64,000 nucleotides of DNA. Source: Clostridium muellerianum (GTDB lineage: Bacteria > Bacillota > Clostridia > Clostridiales > Clostridiaceae). The position numbers were made by a program, and so were the translations under genes. Below the pieces are notes generated by a model. That model did no database searches. It was given only the letters and a program-made list of their open reading frames with translations, and was not told the DNA's origin. Location: the NCBI RefSeq assembly GCF_012926525.1, contig NZ_JABBNI010000001.1, positions 62,001 to 126,000 of the forward strand. Reading direction: 5' to 3'. This document shows, piece after piece, positions 1-8,780 of the stretch. Each line of letters starts with the position of its first letter. The stretch's first letter is position 1.

Positions 1-99
1 ATAACAAAAAGATATTTACAATCAATTAAAGATGAGGATATTGTTGATTTAGCTTTAAAAACTAGTCCTCTAATGAATGCAAAAGGGGGTAGAAAGTAA
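1..99 (+). CDS. Tyrosine recombinase (integrase), C-terminal end only
   Basis: Only the last 32 codons are in the window. They contain ITKRYLQSIKDED, which includes the catalytic tyrosine of the tyrosine recombinase family, and closely match the end of the complete integrase at 38757-39677. The stop codon overlaps the next start as TAATG, exactly as in the second copy. This is the integrase of the left-hand element. The rest of the gene, and the junction with an intact yebC, should lie about 0.8-1.3 kb upstream of the window. Confidence 0.85.
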   Translation: MTKRYLQSIKDEDIVDLALKTSPLMNAKGGRK

Positions 100-362
100 T
101 GTTGAACCTCCAAAAAGAAGTATATAAGAAAATGAATGAACTATGTGATAATCCAGCACAAGTTATTTATGAAAAACATAAAACTACTGATGAATCTTTA
201 GAAATGTATATAGTTATAGTTAAAATACTAAGTGCTGATATACCTCGATTTAGAATATATAAAGGATTGCAATATAACAAAAGCACATCAGTAGAGTGCT
301 TTACTATAAATGAAGATATGTATTTAGCAATAACCTCAAACCTAGTAATAGGGGAGGTGTAA
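99..362 (+). CDS. Small conserved element protein, paired with integrase
   Basis: This 87-residue acidic protein has no family I can name. It is clearly homologous to the 88-residue protein at 39677-39943 (shared start MLNL, shared VIYE, FRIY and DMYLA.TSNL segments). Its ATG overlaps the integrase stop (TAATG), so the two are translationally coupled. It is followed 3 bases later by the winged-helix gene. Conservation of this position in two elements suggests a role tied to excision or replication, for example directionality control, but that is inference. Confidence 0.7.
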   Translation: MLNLQKEVYKKMNELCDNPAQVIYEKHKTTDESLEMYIVIVKILSADIPRFRIYKGLQYNKSTSVECFTINEDMYLAITSNLVIGEV

Positions 363-365
363 ATA

Positions 366-941
366 ATGCTAATGAGCGAACAACTAAAGGAACAACTTAG
401 AAAAGAATTTATGCCTATTAAGAGCTTAAAAGTTTATAGTAACGCCAATGCAGTAAACTCAAAGATATCTTTTATTAAATCATTGGATAAGGGTATTAGA
501 GGAGTATGCAGTATGATATTAGACTTCTTTGAAGCTAGAGTTAATACTGATGATACTAAAGATAATTATATGATTGTATATGCTTCACAGAAGGAGATAG
601 CAGACGAATTTGGCTTCACTAGGGAGTACATATCACATTGTATTAATCGTATGGTAGAAAACACTATATGTCCATTTGTAAAAGTACGTCAAGGATTGAA
701 CAAGTCTAACTACTATATAATGAAAAAGAAAAAAGAGATGATAGACTTATTAAAGAAAATATTCCAAGCACAGCAGGAAGAACTTAAAGTTAAAAATGAA
801 GAAAAGCAGGATAGACAGAAGAAAGAATATAAGAACAATTATAGTAGTAGTAATAAGGTAAGTACATTTAATAATTTTAAACAGAGAACATATGATTTTG
901 AAGAGCTTGAGCGGAAATTGTTAGGATGGGATAGAAAATAA
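366..941 (+). CDS. Winged-helix replication-initiator-like protein of the element
   Basis: The 191-residue protein has a clear helix-turn-helix around residues 78-100 (QKEIADEFGFTREYISHCIN), a Lys/Glu-rich coiled segment near 115-150, and a C-terminal QRTYDFEELERKLLGWD tail. That kind of short conserved tail is typical of phage and ICE replisome-organiser or DnaD-like proteins. It is homologous to the product of 39948-40478, which has lost this tail by frameshift. It could instead be a regulator, but its place before a long conserved noncoding block favours a replication role. Confidence 0.65.
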   Translation: MLMSEQLKEQLRKEFMPIKSLKVYSNANAVNSKISFIKSLDKGIRGVCSMILDFFEARVNTDDTKDNYMIVYASQKEIADEFGFTREYISHCINRMVENTICPFVKVRQGLNKSNYYIMKKKKEMIDLLKKIFQAQQEELKVKNEEKQDRQKKEYKNNYSSSNKVSTFNNFKQRTYDFEELERKLLGWDRK

Positions 942-1487
942 AAGTACAAAAAAGTAAAAGAGTTTACCAAAATTGCAGTTTGATAAACCCATAAGTTATA
1001 AAATTTGATACTTAACACTAATATTAGTATATCTTAAAATCTAAAAAAAATAAAGTATTTAGGTTTATTAAATTCAGCCTTTTTTAAAGATATATCGAAA
1101 AGGTTTATTTGTTATATTTAAAAATAATTCATATTTTAAATGGTATTTTTAAACATTATTTGTTTTTTAGTCATAGTTCAGTTAAAATATCTAAAATTCA
1201 AGCTTAATCATTAGATTATACTTTATTTATTTACGGATGTGAACTGTAGTTCTAAGTGGTATTAATAATAGTTTACATCCTAAAGTAAATAATAGCTAAA
1301 GTTAAAATGTATTCCAAAAACACACAAATATATAGAATTAACATATTTATATTTTAATAGATAATATAAAGAGTTTTAATAGATATATACTATTTATTTT
1401 TATATATTGATGTTTGATTTTGGTTAATGTTACAATAGTTTTAAATTAAGTAATAAGTTGAAAAATATATGAACAGGTGGTTATTTG
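942..1487 (+). other. Conserved noncoding block, possible origin or RNA, with hairpin
   Basis: No convincing gene lies here. Several segments recur in the same order downstream of the homologous gene in the second element (40511-41000): the palindrome ACTAATATTAGT, a stretch ending TTAAATTCAGCCTTTTTT, and a hairpin whose arms GGATGTGAACT and AGTTTACATCC lie at 1235-1245 and 1270-1280. Conservation of noncoding sequence directly after a replication-type gene suggests an origin of replication or a regulatory RNA. Confidence 0.5.
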
Positions 1488-1673
1488 ATGAAAGAAAATA
1501 GTACTGGAATAAATAGGACATGCATTAACTGCATACATGTAAAAGTTAATCCTAAAAGCAAATATAAGAATCCCGATTTACATTGCATAAAGCGTGGAAA
1601 TTGTAAATTGACTTGCAAAGAAGAAGCAAAATGGTGTAAATTTTACATGGATACACATGGCTTGTATAAATAA
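1488..1673 (+). CDS. Small cysteine-rich protein
   Basis: A 61-residue basic protein with seven cysteines, including a CINC motif, consistent with a small zinc-binding fold. The ATG at 1488 is preferred over the TTG three bases earlier because it sits 7 bases after GGTGG. I do not recognise a family. No equivalent is seen in the second element. Confidence 0.5.
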   Translation: MKENSTGINRTCINCIHVKVNPKSKYKNPDLHCIKRGNCKLTCKEEAKWCKFYMDTHGLYK

Positions 1674-2000
1674 AATCCAAATTTTATATTTCAAAAGTTA
1701 GATTTTTGGGAGAAGCTATAAACAATAATGAGAGTAAAGTTTTATATTTTGCAATAAAAGAGGATGTAAGGGTATTATTGAAAAGCTATATGCAAAATAT
1801 TATAATATAAGGAAAGTTGTTGATATTTATAAAGTACTTACCAATATAGTATTTACAGTTTTATATATTCGCAAAATTCATTAGATATGGAAATTAGTAA
1901 TAGATAACAAATCCTATCTATTAATTTTTATAAGGAAACAGCAAAAGTTATGGTATGGAAAAAAGAAATTAAAGATAAGTTTAGAAGAGAGGATGAACAT
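1674..2000. other. Noncoding spacer
   Basis: AT-rich spacer between the cysteine-rich gene and the nuclease-like gene. I see no RNA, repeat or clear terminator here. An alternative ATG for the next gene lies at 1950. Confidence 0.4.
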
Positions 2001-3221
2001 ATGGAAAACTATTTATTTTATACAAAAGGAGATTTATATACCACAATTGAAGGGCATAAACAAAATATTAGAAATTATATACAAAGTGAAAAGCCCGATT
2101 ATATATTAAACGTTAATGAAAATGATTATATTGAATACTTATATAATAAATTTATAATTAATCCATTAGTGTTAGATGAAGAAGAAATGGCTATTGTTGA
2201 ACAAAAAGAAACAGATGTTGAAATATCAAATGATTGGGACAGATATAGCAAATCTTACACTGTAAAAGGTAATTCTATTACTATTGGAATACCATATGAA
2301 GGAGATTCAGATTTATTTTATTTAAGACCTTCTACATATTCATCTGTTTTTCCACATGGAAGTATCTCAAAAAATGATTTAGTACTTACTTATGAAGGTG
2401 TAAATTTAACAGATATACAAATAAGAGGTGATTTAGATAGAGATATTAGATTAGTAAAGGAATATATATCATGGACAAACAGGGATATACGACCATTTAA
2501 TGAAAACTTAAAAAGTTACTTACAAGAATTGTTTACCAGTAGAAAAAATAAATTATTAAAAGATTTAAGTTTGGTTTCATCTTTAGGAATTCCCCTAAGG
2601 AAAAATACGGAATATGTAGAAACATATGTAGTGCCTACAAATAAGAGGATTATAAAGATAGAGAAACCTGTAGTAAATGAAAAATCATTTGTTCCAGAAC
2701 CTAATATTGATATGTCAACATATGAAGATATACTTAATACATTGAGTAATATGAGTATGGTTATGGAAAGATGTCCTGAAGCGTTTAGTAAAATGGACGA
2801 GGAATCTTTAAGACAACATTTCTTAGTTCAATTAAATGGTATATATGAAGGTAAGGCTACAGGAGAAACATTTAATGCAAATGGGAAAACAGATATATTA
2901 ATGAGAGAGAATGGTAAAAATATATTTATAGGTGAGTGCAAGTTTTGGAAAGGGGAAAAAATACTTACTGATACTATAAATCAAATATTAAGTTATATGT
3001 GCTGGAGAGATACTAAAGGAGCTATATTAATTTTTAATAGAAATAAGAATTTAAGTAATATTTTAAAAAAGATACCTGAATTAGTACAAGCACATCCTAA
3101 TTTCAAAAAAAGAGTTAATATTCATCAAGAAACGCAATTTAGATATATTTTTAAGCAACCTAATGATGCTAACAGAGAAATATTGTTAACGATATTGGTT
3201 TTTGATATTCCAGTAGAATGA
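2001..3221 (+). CDS. PD-(D/E)xK nuclease-like protein, candidate defence gene
   Basis: A roughly 406-residue protein (423 if the ATG at 1950 is used; the ATG at 2001 has the nearer AGAGG). The C-terminal third contains GKTDILMRENGKNIFIGECK, where D, E and K are spaced as in PD-(D/E)xK nucleases (D315, E329, K331 counted from the 1950 start), followed by a helix with Q as in Mrr-like restriction nucleases. The N-terminal 250 residues are unassigned and probably a specificity or sensor domain. It lies 84-93 bases before an AlbA_2/Schlafen gene on the same strand, which suggests a two-gene defence or nucleic-acid-processing unit. Confidence 0.6.
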   Translation: MENYLFYTKGDLYTTIEGHKQNIRNYIQSEKPDYILNVNENDYIEYLYNKFIINPLVLDEEEMAIVEQKETDVEISNDWDRYSKSYTVKGNSITIGIPYEGDSDLFYLRPSTYSSVFPHGSISKNDLVLTYEGVNLTDIQIRGDLDRDIRLVKEYISWTNRDIRPFNENLKSYLQELFTSRKNKLLKDLSLVSSLGIPLRKNTEYVETYVVPTNKRIIKIEKPVVNEKSFVPEPNIDMSTYEDILNTLSNMSMVMERCPEAFSKMDEESLRQHFLVQLNGIYEGKATGETFNANGKTDILMRENGKNIFIGECKFWKGEKILTDTINQILSYMCWRDTKGAILIFNRNKNLSNILKKIPELVQAHPNFKKRVNIHQETQFRYIFKQPNDANREILLTILVFDIPVE

Positions 3222-3314
3222 GAACTGTATGAACAAAAAAATTATAAACAGCTATGATTGTTAAGTTCATACATAGAAAATGTGGTTATAAAATGAGAGT
3301 TTGGAGTGATGAGA

Positions 3315-4496
3315 ATGTTAAATAAGGATATAAATCAAATTACTGAAGAGGATTTGCAATCACTAATTGATAATGGAGTTTTAGAAGGAAAAACTATAGA
3401 ATATAAAAAAGAAATCCACTATTCTAATGATAGTGAGAAAAAGGAACTTTTAGCTGATGTATCTTCTTTTGCAAATGCCGTAGGTGGAATTTTAATACTT
3501 GGGGTTGAAGAAGATAGAGAAACGGGTTTACCTAAATCGCTATGTGGATTAGATATATCTAATATTGATGAAGAGATAAGAAAAGTTGAAAGCATCATTA
3601 GAGATGGAATTTCACCCAAAATACCCAAATTGGAGATAGGATATGTTAGGCTAAAAAGTGGAAATATAGTACTTATTATTAAAATCCATAGAAGTTGGTT
3701 AAGCCCTCATAGGATAATATTTAAAGGGTGGGATAAATTTTTTTCAAGAAATACAAATAGAAAATATCCTTTAGATGTTAATGAGTTAAGGAATGCTTTT
3801 AATTTATCTTCTACTATAACAGATAAAATAAGGTTATTTGTACAAGAAAGAATATCAAAATTAAATATAAATGAAACTCCAATTCCTTATAAAAATGATG
3901 TGAAATTAATAATGCATTTAATACCTTTTGAATCTTTTGGCAGTAACAATTTATTACATGTAAAGGACTTTCAAGATGAAGCAAGAAAGTTAAAACCTAT
4001 ATATAGTTTTAGTTGGAATTATAAAATAAATTTTGATGGTCATTTAATATACAATTGTGATAAAAATAATTTAAGTTCATCTTTTGTACAGTGTTATAGA
4101 AACGGAATAGTTGAATATGTGAATAGTTCAATGTTTGAAGGTTTTAATCCAACAGAGAAAATAATTCCTAGTGTTCTATACGAACAAGAATTAATAAGCA
4201 CCTTAGAGTGGACGTTAAATTATTTTCAGAATATTAATATAGAATGTCCTATTTTCCTATTTTTATCTCTTGTTAACATAAAAGATTATGAAATGGCTGT
4301 AGATAGAACTAAACATTGGTTTAGTCAATCAAAATATAAAGTTGATAGAGATATGTTAATTACACCAGAAATGATTATTGATAATTACAATATGGATACA
4401 AAATCAATATTAAGACCTGTATTTGATAGCATTTGGAATGCTTGTGGATTAAGTGAATCATTAAACTATGATAAGGAAAACAATTTTAGATATTAA
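3315..4496 (+). CDS. Schlafen AlbA_2 domain protein
   Basis: A 393-residue protein. Residues about 10-150 show the AlbA_2 pattern: an early EYKKE strand, then ADVSSFANAVGGILILGVEE, then a later I.P.L segment and VLIIKIHRS. This domain binds nucleic acid and is common in Firmicute regulators and in defence proteins. The C-terminal 240 residues are unassigned. The ATG at 3315 is chosen because it is 8 bases after GGAG; the ATG at 3309 is too close. It probably works with the nuclease-like protein just upstream. Confidence 0.7.
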   Translation: MLNKDINQITEEDLQSLIDNGVLEGKTIEYKKEIHYSNDSEKKELLADVSSFANAVGGILILGVEEDRETGLPKSLCGLDISNIDEEIRKVESIIRDGISPKIPKLEIGYVRLKSGNIVLIIKIHRSWLSPHRIIFKGWDKFFSRNTNRKYPLDVNELRNAFNLSSTITDKIRLFVQERISKLNINETPIPYKNDVKLIMHLIPFESFGSNNLLHVKDFQDEARKLKPIYSFSWNYKINFDGHLIYNCDKNNLSSSFVQCYRNGIVEYVNSSMFEGFNPTEKIIPSVLYEQELISTLEWTLNYFQNINIECPIFLFLSLVNIKDYEMAVDRTKHWFSQSKYKVDRDMLITPEMIIDNYNMDTKSILRPVFDSIWNACGLSESLNYDKENNFRY

Positions 4497-4673
4497 TAAG
4501 GTTGTCTTGAAGTATCTGTTTTGTTGATGTATTTAAATTATACATAGTTAAGTAAGTAATGTGGTTTTGCTTTAATAAGAAAAATCATAGGGCTCTTAAA
4601 CACGTACAGATAAAATGAGAATTTTATCACTAAAAACATCTTATCTAAGGTAGCCAAGTTGAATGAAAATAAT

Positions 4674-4717
4674 AGGACTTTAATTTAATTGAGTCTTCTC
4701 AATCAAATTAAAGTCCT
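4674..4717 (-). terminator. Long hairpin terminator, probably for the minus-strand gene
   Basis: Arms 4674-4693 and 4698-4717 form a 20-base-pair stem with one mismatch and a TCTT loop. On the minus strand it is followed by a T-rich run, so it most likely ends the small membrane gene at 4777-4953. It may also stop transcription from the AlbA_2 gene. A weaker 8-bp hairpin lies at 4609-4628. Confidence 0.6.
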
Positions 4718-4776
4718 TAAACTTTCTATCTATTAGATTAAATTGCACAAAATACAAGTTATGTATAATTTTGGAA

Positions 4777-4953
4777 TTAATCATTAATATTTTTTAAATC
4801 TGATTTTACTGTACTTTGATTTATAGCAACTCTAATTACTCTTTGGATATCATCCAAGCTTTGACTTATAGCATGTTTAACTGCTAATCTTATTACAAAG
4901 TATGTAATATAAAAGCCAATGAAAGCAAATACTAAATATAATATTATTTCCAA
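4777..4953 (-). CDS. Small single-pass membrane protein (58 aa, TTG start)
   Basis: Reading the minus strand from TTG at 4953 gives 58 residues. The N-terminal 25 are hydrophobic (EIILYLVFAFIGFYITYFVI) and the rest is a charged, amphipathic tail. A strong AAAGGAGG lies 9 bases before the TTG and a strong terminator follows, so this is very likely a real gene. The layout resembles the small Firmicute membrane-protein families with one N-terminal helix, but I cannot name one safely. Confidence 0.65.
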   Translation of the reverse strand: MEIILYLVFAFIGFYITYFVIRLAVKHAISQSLDDIQRVIRVAINQSTVKSDLKNIND

Positions 4954-5257
4954 TGAATTGTTCCTCCTTTCTATATCCCAGTGATATAGAATTTAATTTT
5001 TGATTTATGTATTAATAATTAAATGTGCTTTCTAAATTATAACATAATTATATAAGCAATCAAATATTATGATATCAGTAAAATAAAACTATCCACTTAA
5101 GAGAAATATATAAAATAAAAACTTGAAAAAGGTTAAGAATTATTTATAGACCTGTATGAGCATTGCTATTATAATAAATATAAAATTATATCGGTTCTGG
5201 TAAAAATATAGAAAAAGAGAGTGTAATAATTTCTAAATGGGAGATGAGGTGTTAAGT

Positions 5258-5717
5258 ATGCAGAGCTTCAGCGGATTTAAAAAAAGTCAAAAATTATATC
5301 TGTGCTAAACTAAGGAATAGACTTGACTTTAGGTTTGCAGTGTATAGGGAGCACGAATTTAAAACAGCTGTAATAAAAATACTTTTGGACGGCAATGAGT
5401 TATTTCAGATTAATGATGTACTACGTGGACGCTTGTATAATAAAGGTATTATAGATTATTTTAAAGAGCCAGAAATATTACAGAAAAATCTAATTGAACA
5501 GGGATGCTACAATACAAGTGAGTTTTATAAGTTTGCAAAGGAATTTTATTATAATATGGATATAAAAACTGCATTAAGCTCGCAAAACCCACTGATTCAA
5601 TTTTTTGCAATCATTGATAGAAGGTGCGGTAGAAGGACTCTAGAAAAGCTTGATGTTAATAATAGACCATATTTTATAAAAAAAGTCTATAACTTAAGAA
5701 TGCAGACCAAAAGTTAA
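5258..5717 (+). pseudogene. SF0329-family-like protein, frameshifted in an A7 run
   Basis: The ATG at 5258 follows a good ribosome site (GGGAGATGAGG) but its frame stops after 16 codons. One base fewer in the A7 run at 5280-5286 would join it to the long frame that reads VKNYICAKLRNRLDFRFA and continues to 5717. The joined product would be about 152 residues. The pattern of the body, ending with IIDRRCGRRTLEKL and YNLRMQ, resembles SF0329-family proteins. It is either a single-base frameshift, a sequencing error in the homopolymer, or transcriptional slippage. A GTG at 5340 could start a shorter 125-residue form. Confidence 0.5.
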
Positions 5718-5807
5718 AGACTATATTTTGAATACCCTATGGATAACAGGTTATAATATAGGAAAACTAATTTGTTGTAAAGAATATTGTGATAAGGAAT
5801 GGTTTAA

Positions 5808-6011
5808 TTGGAGAGAGAAAAGAGAGTTAAAATTGAAAGAGCATTAGTAATTATATGTTACAACTTGGGAATGATTTTATCTTGTGGTTTTATACTCTGG
5901 TGTGCGATTAGACATCAGAAACAATTTATTATTTACTTTATCTCATTTTTAGTTTTTTTCATATTTTTATATTTGGTCTACGAATACATAGAAAGGAATT
6001 ACCAAGATTAA
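5808..6011 (+). CDS. Small two-helix membrane protein
   Basis: A 67-residue protein beginning at TTG with a basic N-terminus (EREKRVKIER), two hydrophobic helices at about residues 12-30 and 37-57, and a charged end. No family recognised. The start is weakly supported (AAGGAATGG upstream). Confidence 0.45.
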   Translation: MEREKRVKIERALVIICYNLGMILSCGFILWCAIRHQKQFIIYFISFLVFFIFLYLVYEYIERNYQD

Positions 6012-6110
6012 AACTTGAAAGCGAAGAATTTAGTGGAAAATATAGATGTACAAGAAATTAGACAAATATTAATATATTAAAGTGTATTATTTATGCAGGA
6101 GATAAAATTA

Positions 6111-6500
6111 ATGAAGAAGGAGATAAAATTATTTCTTGATGATTTACGTGATATTCCAGAAGGCTTTACTACAGCAAGAACAGTGGAAGAAGCTATATAT
6201 TATTTAGAAAACTTTCATGTGGAAATTCTTTCATTAGACCATGACTTAGGTGAAGATGAAAAAGGTGATTTATTGCCAACAGGATATGATTTGGTAAAGT
6301 ATATCTGTGAGCACGATTATAAAATTAAATACATATTTATTCATACCGATAACCCTGTTGGAAGAGAGAACATGTATCAAACTTTAATAGGAGCACAGAG
6401 AAGAGGATTTATAGACTCGGATATTAAAATTTATGATTATCCATTTATAAAGAATAAATATACAGAAGGATGGGGGGAGCACAATGAGAGACCCAAATAG
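6111..6500 (+). CDS. Cyclic-phosphate processing receiver-like (cREC) protein
   Basis: About 129 residues. It starts with KLFLDDLRDIP and has LSLDHDLGEDEKGD, the acidic clusters typical of the receiver-like domain annotated as cREC (cyclic-phosphate processing receiver). The ATG at 6111 follows GGAGATAAAATTA; the same 13-base string is repeated just inside the gene. The last 17 bases overlap the next gene, so the two are translationally coupled. The family occurs in phage and defence contexts; its substrate here is unknown. Confidence 0.65.
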   Translation: MKKEIKLFLDDLRDIPEGFTTARTVEEAIYYLENFHVEILSLDHDLGEDEKGDLLPTGYDLVKYICEHDYKIKYIFIHTDNPVGRENMYQTLIGAQRRGFIDSDIKIYDYPFIKNKYTEGWGEHNERPK

Positions 6501-6690
6501 AATAAAGCCGTTTTTAAATAAATTAGAAGAGCTTTGGGCTACAAAGTATCCAGACCTAAGATTTGGTCAGTTAATATCTTTAATAACCAGTGAAATAAAA
6601 ATACCAAATTTGCTTCTTGTAGAGGATGATGATTGGGAAAAAGTTATAGAAAAGATTATTGATAAAGCCAATGAAAAAGAAAATAGGTGA
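6484..6690 (+). CDS. Small conserved protein coupled to cREC gene
   Basis: A 68-residue acidic protein whose start lies inside the 3' end of the cREC gene (17-base overlap), with GGGGGGAG just before the ATG. The segment LEELWATKYPDLRFGQLI is of a kind often found in small Firmicute proteins, but I cannot name the family. The overlap implies co-expression with the cREC protein. Confidence 0.6.
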   Translation: MRDPNRIKPFLNKLEELWATKYPDLRFGQLISLITSEIKIPNLLLVEDDDWEKVIEKIIDKANEKENR

Positions 6691-6802
6691 TATAGACTGA
6701 GCATACAGATGTAGCCGGTTTAATAATAGAGAACGATTATAAAAGAAACAGAAGAATATGCTCAAGAAACAGGATTAACAATTGAATGGTAAAGGAAAGA
6801 AA

Positions 6803-6840
6803 AAGAGTTATTAGAGTAATTACTAATAGCTCTTCTATTT
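6803..6840 (+). terminator. Intrinsic terminator after cREC operon
   Basis: Arms AAGAGTTATTAG (6803-6814) and CTAATAGCTCTT (6823-6834) pair with one mismatch and are followed by a T-rich stretch. It sits between convergent genes and could serve both. Confidence 0.6.
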
Positions 6841-6918
6841 TATCTAAGGTTGTCTTTTGTTAAATAATTTGAGTTCTTTTAACATTTGCTTAAAGATGTT
6901 CTTGAGCATTAAAGTTAT

Positions 6919-7665
6919 TTATACAATTTTTTTTATTTTTTCATTCTCTATTTTCAAAACATTAAAACCACTTTTTTTATAATTATCCAAAGTTAGTTTT
7001 ATACGACATGTCTCAGAGAAAACTTTCTCTTTTTGATTAGATAAATAAAATTTATTTTTAATTCGGTCAATTATTTCCTGAAAATTTAATTTGTTCATTT
7101 CATGAATGAATAGGTTCTGTATTGGTCTATAAAATAATTCTTCAAAAGGGTCTTTCATCACAAGCTTATAATATATTTCTTTTGTATCAAATTTAAATTT
7201 AATATCACCGTTAACAGTTATAGTTACCATGACTGTCTCTATAGATTCACAGTTTGTACATTTTCTACATTCTAAAATTCTTTCTAAATTAAGAGAAGGA
7301 ATTGTATCAGTTGTTATAATTTTAAGATTAAAATAATTTTCAAGATTGTTACGTACAACTTCTTCCAAATAATCAAGTAAACATTCGGTCTTAGATATAT
7401 AATGTAAATAAGATAACTTTAAATTATCTGTAAGTTTGTTTAAATCTGTCTCATAAGTACTATGCAAGTCTCCTAAAATATTACTAATATCATTAAGTTT
7501 CATGTTAAGTCTTTGAGGGGATATATCACCTACACAAGGTATACCAACCTTTATAAAATTATAATAATCATTAAAAATATTTTTATCAACTAAAAATAAT
7601 TCTTTATGCAAATTATTATCTTTTAGAATTTGTTTGATATTCTTTTCTACAATTTTTTTATCCAT
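6919..7665 (-). CDS. Hypothetical protein, 248 aa
   Basis: An intact minus-strand gene, convergent with the cREC operon. The N-terminal half is helical and charged. A CRKCTNCESIE cluster with three cysteines near residue 135 suggests a metal site, and the C-terminal half is rich in K, E and I. No signal peptide or membrane helix is seen. Family and role are not recognised. Confidence 0.55.
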   Translation of the reverse strand: MDKKIVEKNIKQILKDNNLHKELFLVDKNIFNDYYNFIKVGIPCVGDISPQRLNMKLNDISNILGDLHSTYETDLNKLTDNLKLSYLHYISKTECLLDYLEEVVRNNLENYFNLKIITTDTIPSLNLERILECRKCTNCESIETVMVTITVNGDIKFKFDTKEIYYKLVMKDPFEELFYRPIQNLFIHEMNKLNFQEIIDRIKNKFYLSNQKEKVFSETCRIKLTLDNYKKSGFNVLKIENEKIKKIV

Positions 7666-7861
7666 TTGATTACACCTTACTACCTAAGTTCCTTTCTTTT
7701 ATTTCATCATTCTTCTAGTTATTTATTAATATCTAGTTTTCAAAATAAGTTTTATTAAATTCTTAATTTCTGAATACATAAAAACATTTAATTTACATAT
7801 ATTTACTATTTGATAAAATTATAGCATAAAATAGGAGAATGTCAACCAATATTTTCCAAAA

Positions 7862-8147
7862 GGATAAATAATGCAAATTCGATGAAAATGGCTAGATGTA
7901 TTATTGAGCTTGAGAGAATTTATGGAATTAAGAAAGGAAAATAATCAAAAGAGGATACCGAATAATTCGGTATCCTCACAAGAGATTAGCAAAACAAATA
8001 GGAGTTAGTGTAGATACATTACAAAATTATAAAAAACTTAATGAACTAATACCAGAATTACAAACAATGGTAGAACATAACGCTGTAAAAGCAACAACAC
8101 CGTATAAAATTTATGCTATTGAAATTAAATTGGTTACTAGAGAATAA
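7862..8147 (+). pseudogene. Decayed ParB-like DNA-binding gene fragment
   Basis: Two broken pieces recall the linker and HTH region of ParB-like proteins: MARCIIELERIYGIKKGK, which ends in TAA, then in another frame RLAKQIGVSVDTLQNYKKL followed by NELIPELQ and KATTPYKI, ending in TAA at 8145. A perfect 12-bp hairpin (7951-7962 with 7966-7977) lies at the join and may mark the lesion. There is no start signal, and both ends of the parent gene are missing. Confidence 0.6.
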
Positions 8148-8366
8148 AATTACCAAAACAATTAGAAGAGTTAAAGCTAAAGAAATATAGTCTTGTGTTC
8201 AAGGAGGAGTTTTGTTTACGCAAAATCTTGTGGAAGCAAATAAAGGTGAAACTAGAGATGTTGCAATACAACAATTTGTAGTGACTACAAGATTTTACTC
8301 AATATTCTCTAAACATACAAAATGTGGTATAATAAAACAAAACCTTTATTTTGCAGGAGAATACAA

Positions 8367-8765
8367 ATGAGTATAGATGATGATAAATTAATTGAGGTTG
8401 GGGAATTCTATCAAGAATTAAATGATGTAATTGGTTCAAAATTACCATTGAAGAAAATATATATGTCAAAAGGGCTTAGTAGCCACATGATAAAAAGAAA
8501 ACATTTTTGTGCATTAAAACATATAAATGATATATCTGATATTATAAAAAAACCTGATTACATAGGGATAAATCCAAATGAAGATGGTGATACAGTAGAA
8601 TTAATAAAAGTTTTTGATAAAAATATATTAGTTGGAATAAAATTAGATATTGAAAATGATTACTTATATGTATCTACTATGCATGATATACCACAATCTA
8701 AACTAGATAGAAGGTTATATAGTGGAAGAATTAAGGAATTTTTTATTGACAAAAATAAGAGATAG
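8367..8765 (+). CDS. PBECR3-type nuclease domain protein
   Basis: A 132-residue protein. The ATG at 8367 follows GCAGGAG, and a TATAAT box lies at 8333. The body reads SKGLSSHMIKRKH, then IIKKPDYIGINPNEDGDTVE, then VGIKLDI, LYVSTMHDIPQSKLDRRLYS and GRIKEF. This succession matches the PBECR3 fold (phage-barnase-EndoU-colicin-RelE-like nucleases), with His, Lys and Arg as likely catalytic residues. A structured RNA with its own promoter lies directly downstream, which raises the possibility of a toxin paired with an RNA. Family assignment is from pattern recall. Confidence 0.65.
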   Translation: MSIDDDKLIEVGEFYQELNDVIGSKLPLKKIYMSKGLSSHMIKRKHFCALKHINDISDIIKKPDYIGINPNEDGDTVELIKVFDKNILVGIKLDIENDYLYVSTMHDIPQSKLDRRLYSGRIKEFFIDKNKR

Positions 8766-8774
8766 ATGTATTAT
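8746..8774 (+). promoter_or_regulatory. Promoter inside the end of the PBECR3 gene
   Basis: TTGACA at 8746-8751 and TATTAT at 8769-8774 are separated by 17 bases, a near-consensus sigma-A promoter. It would start a transcript near 8781, just past the stop codon, feeding only the structured RNA below. Confidence 0.6.
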
Positions 8775-8780
8775 AATTAT

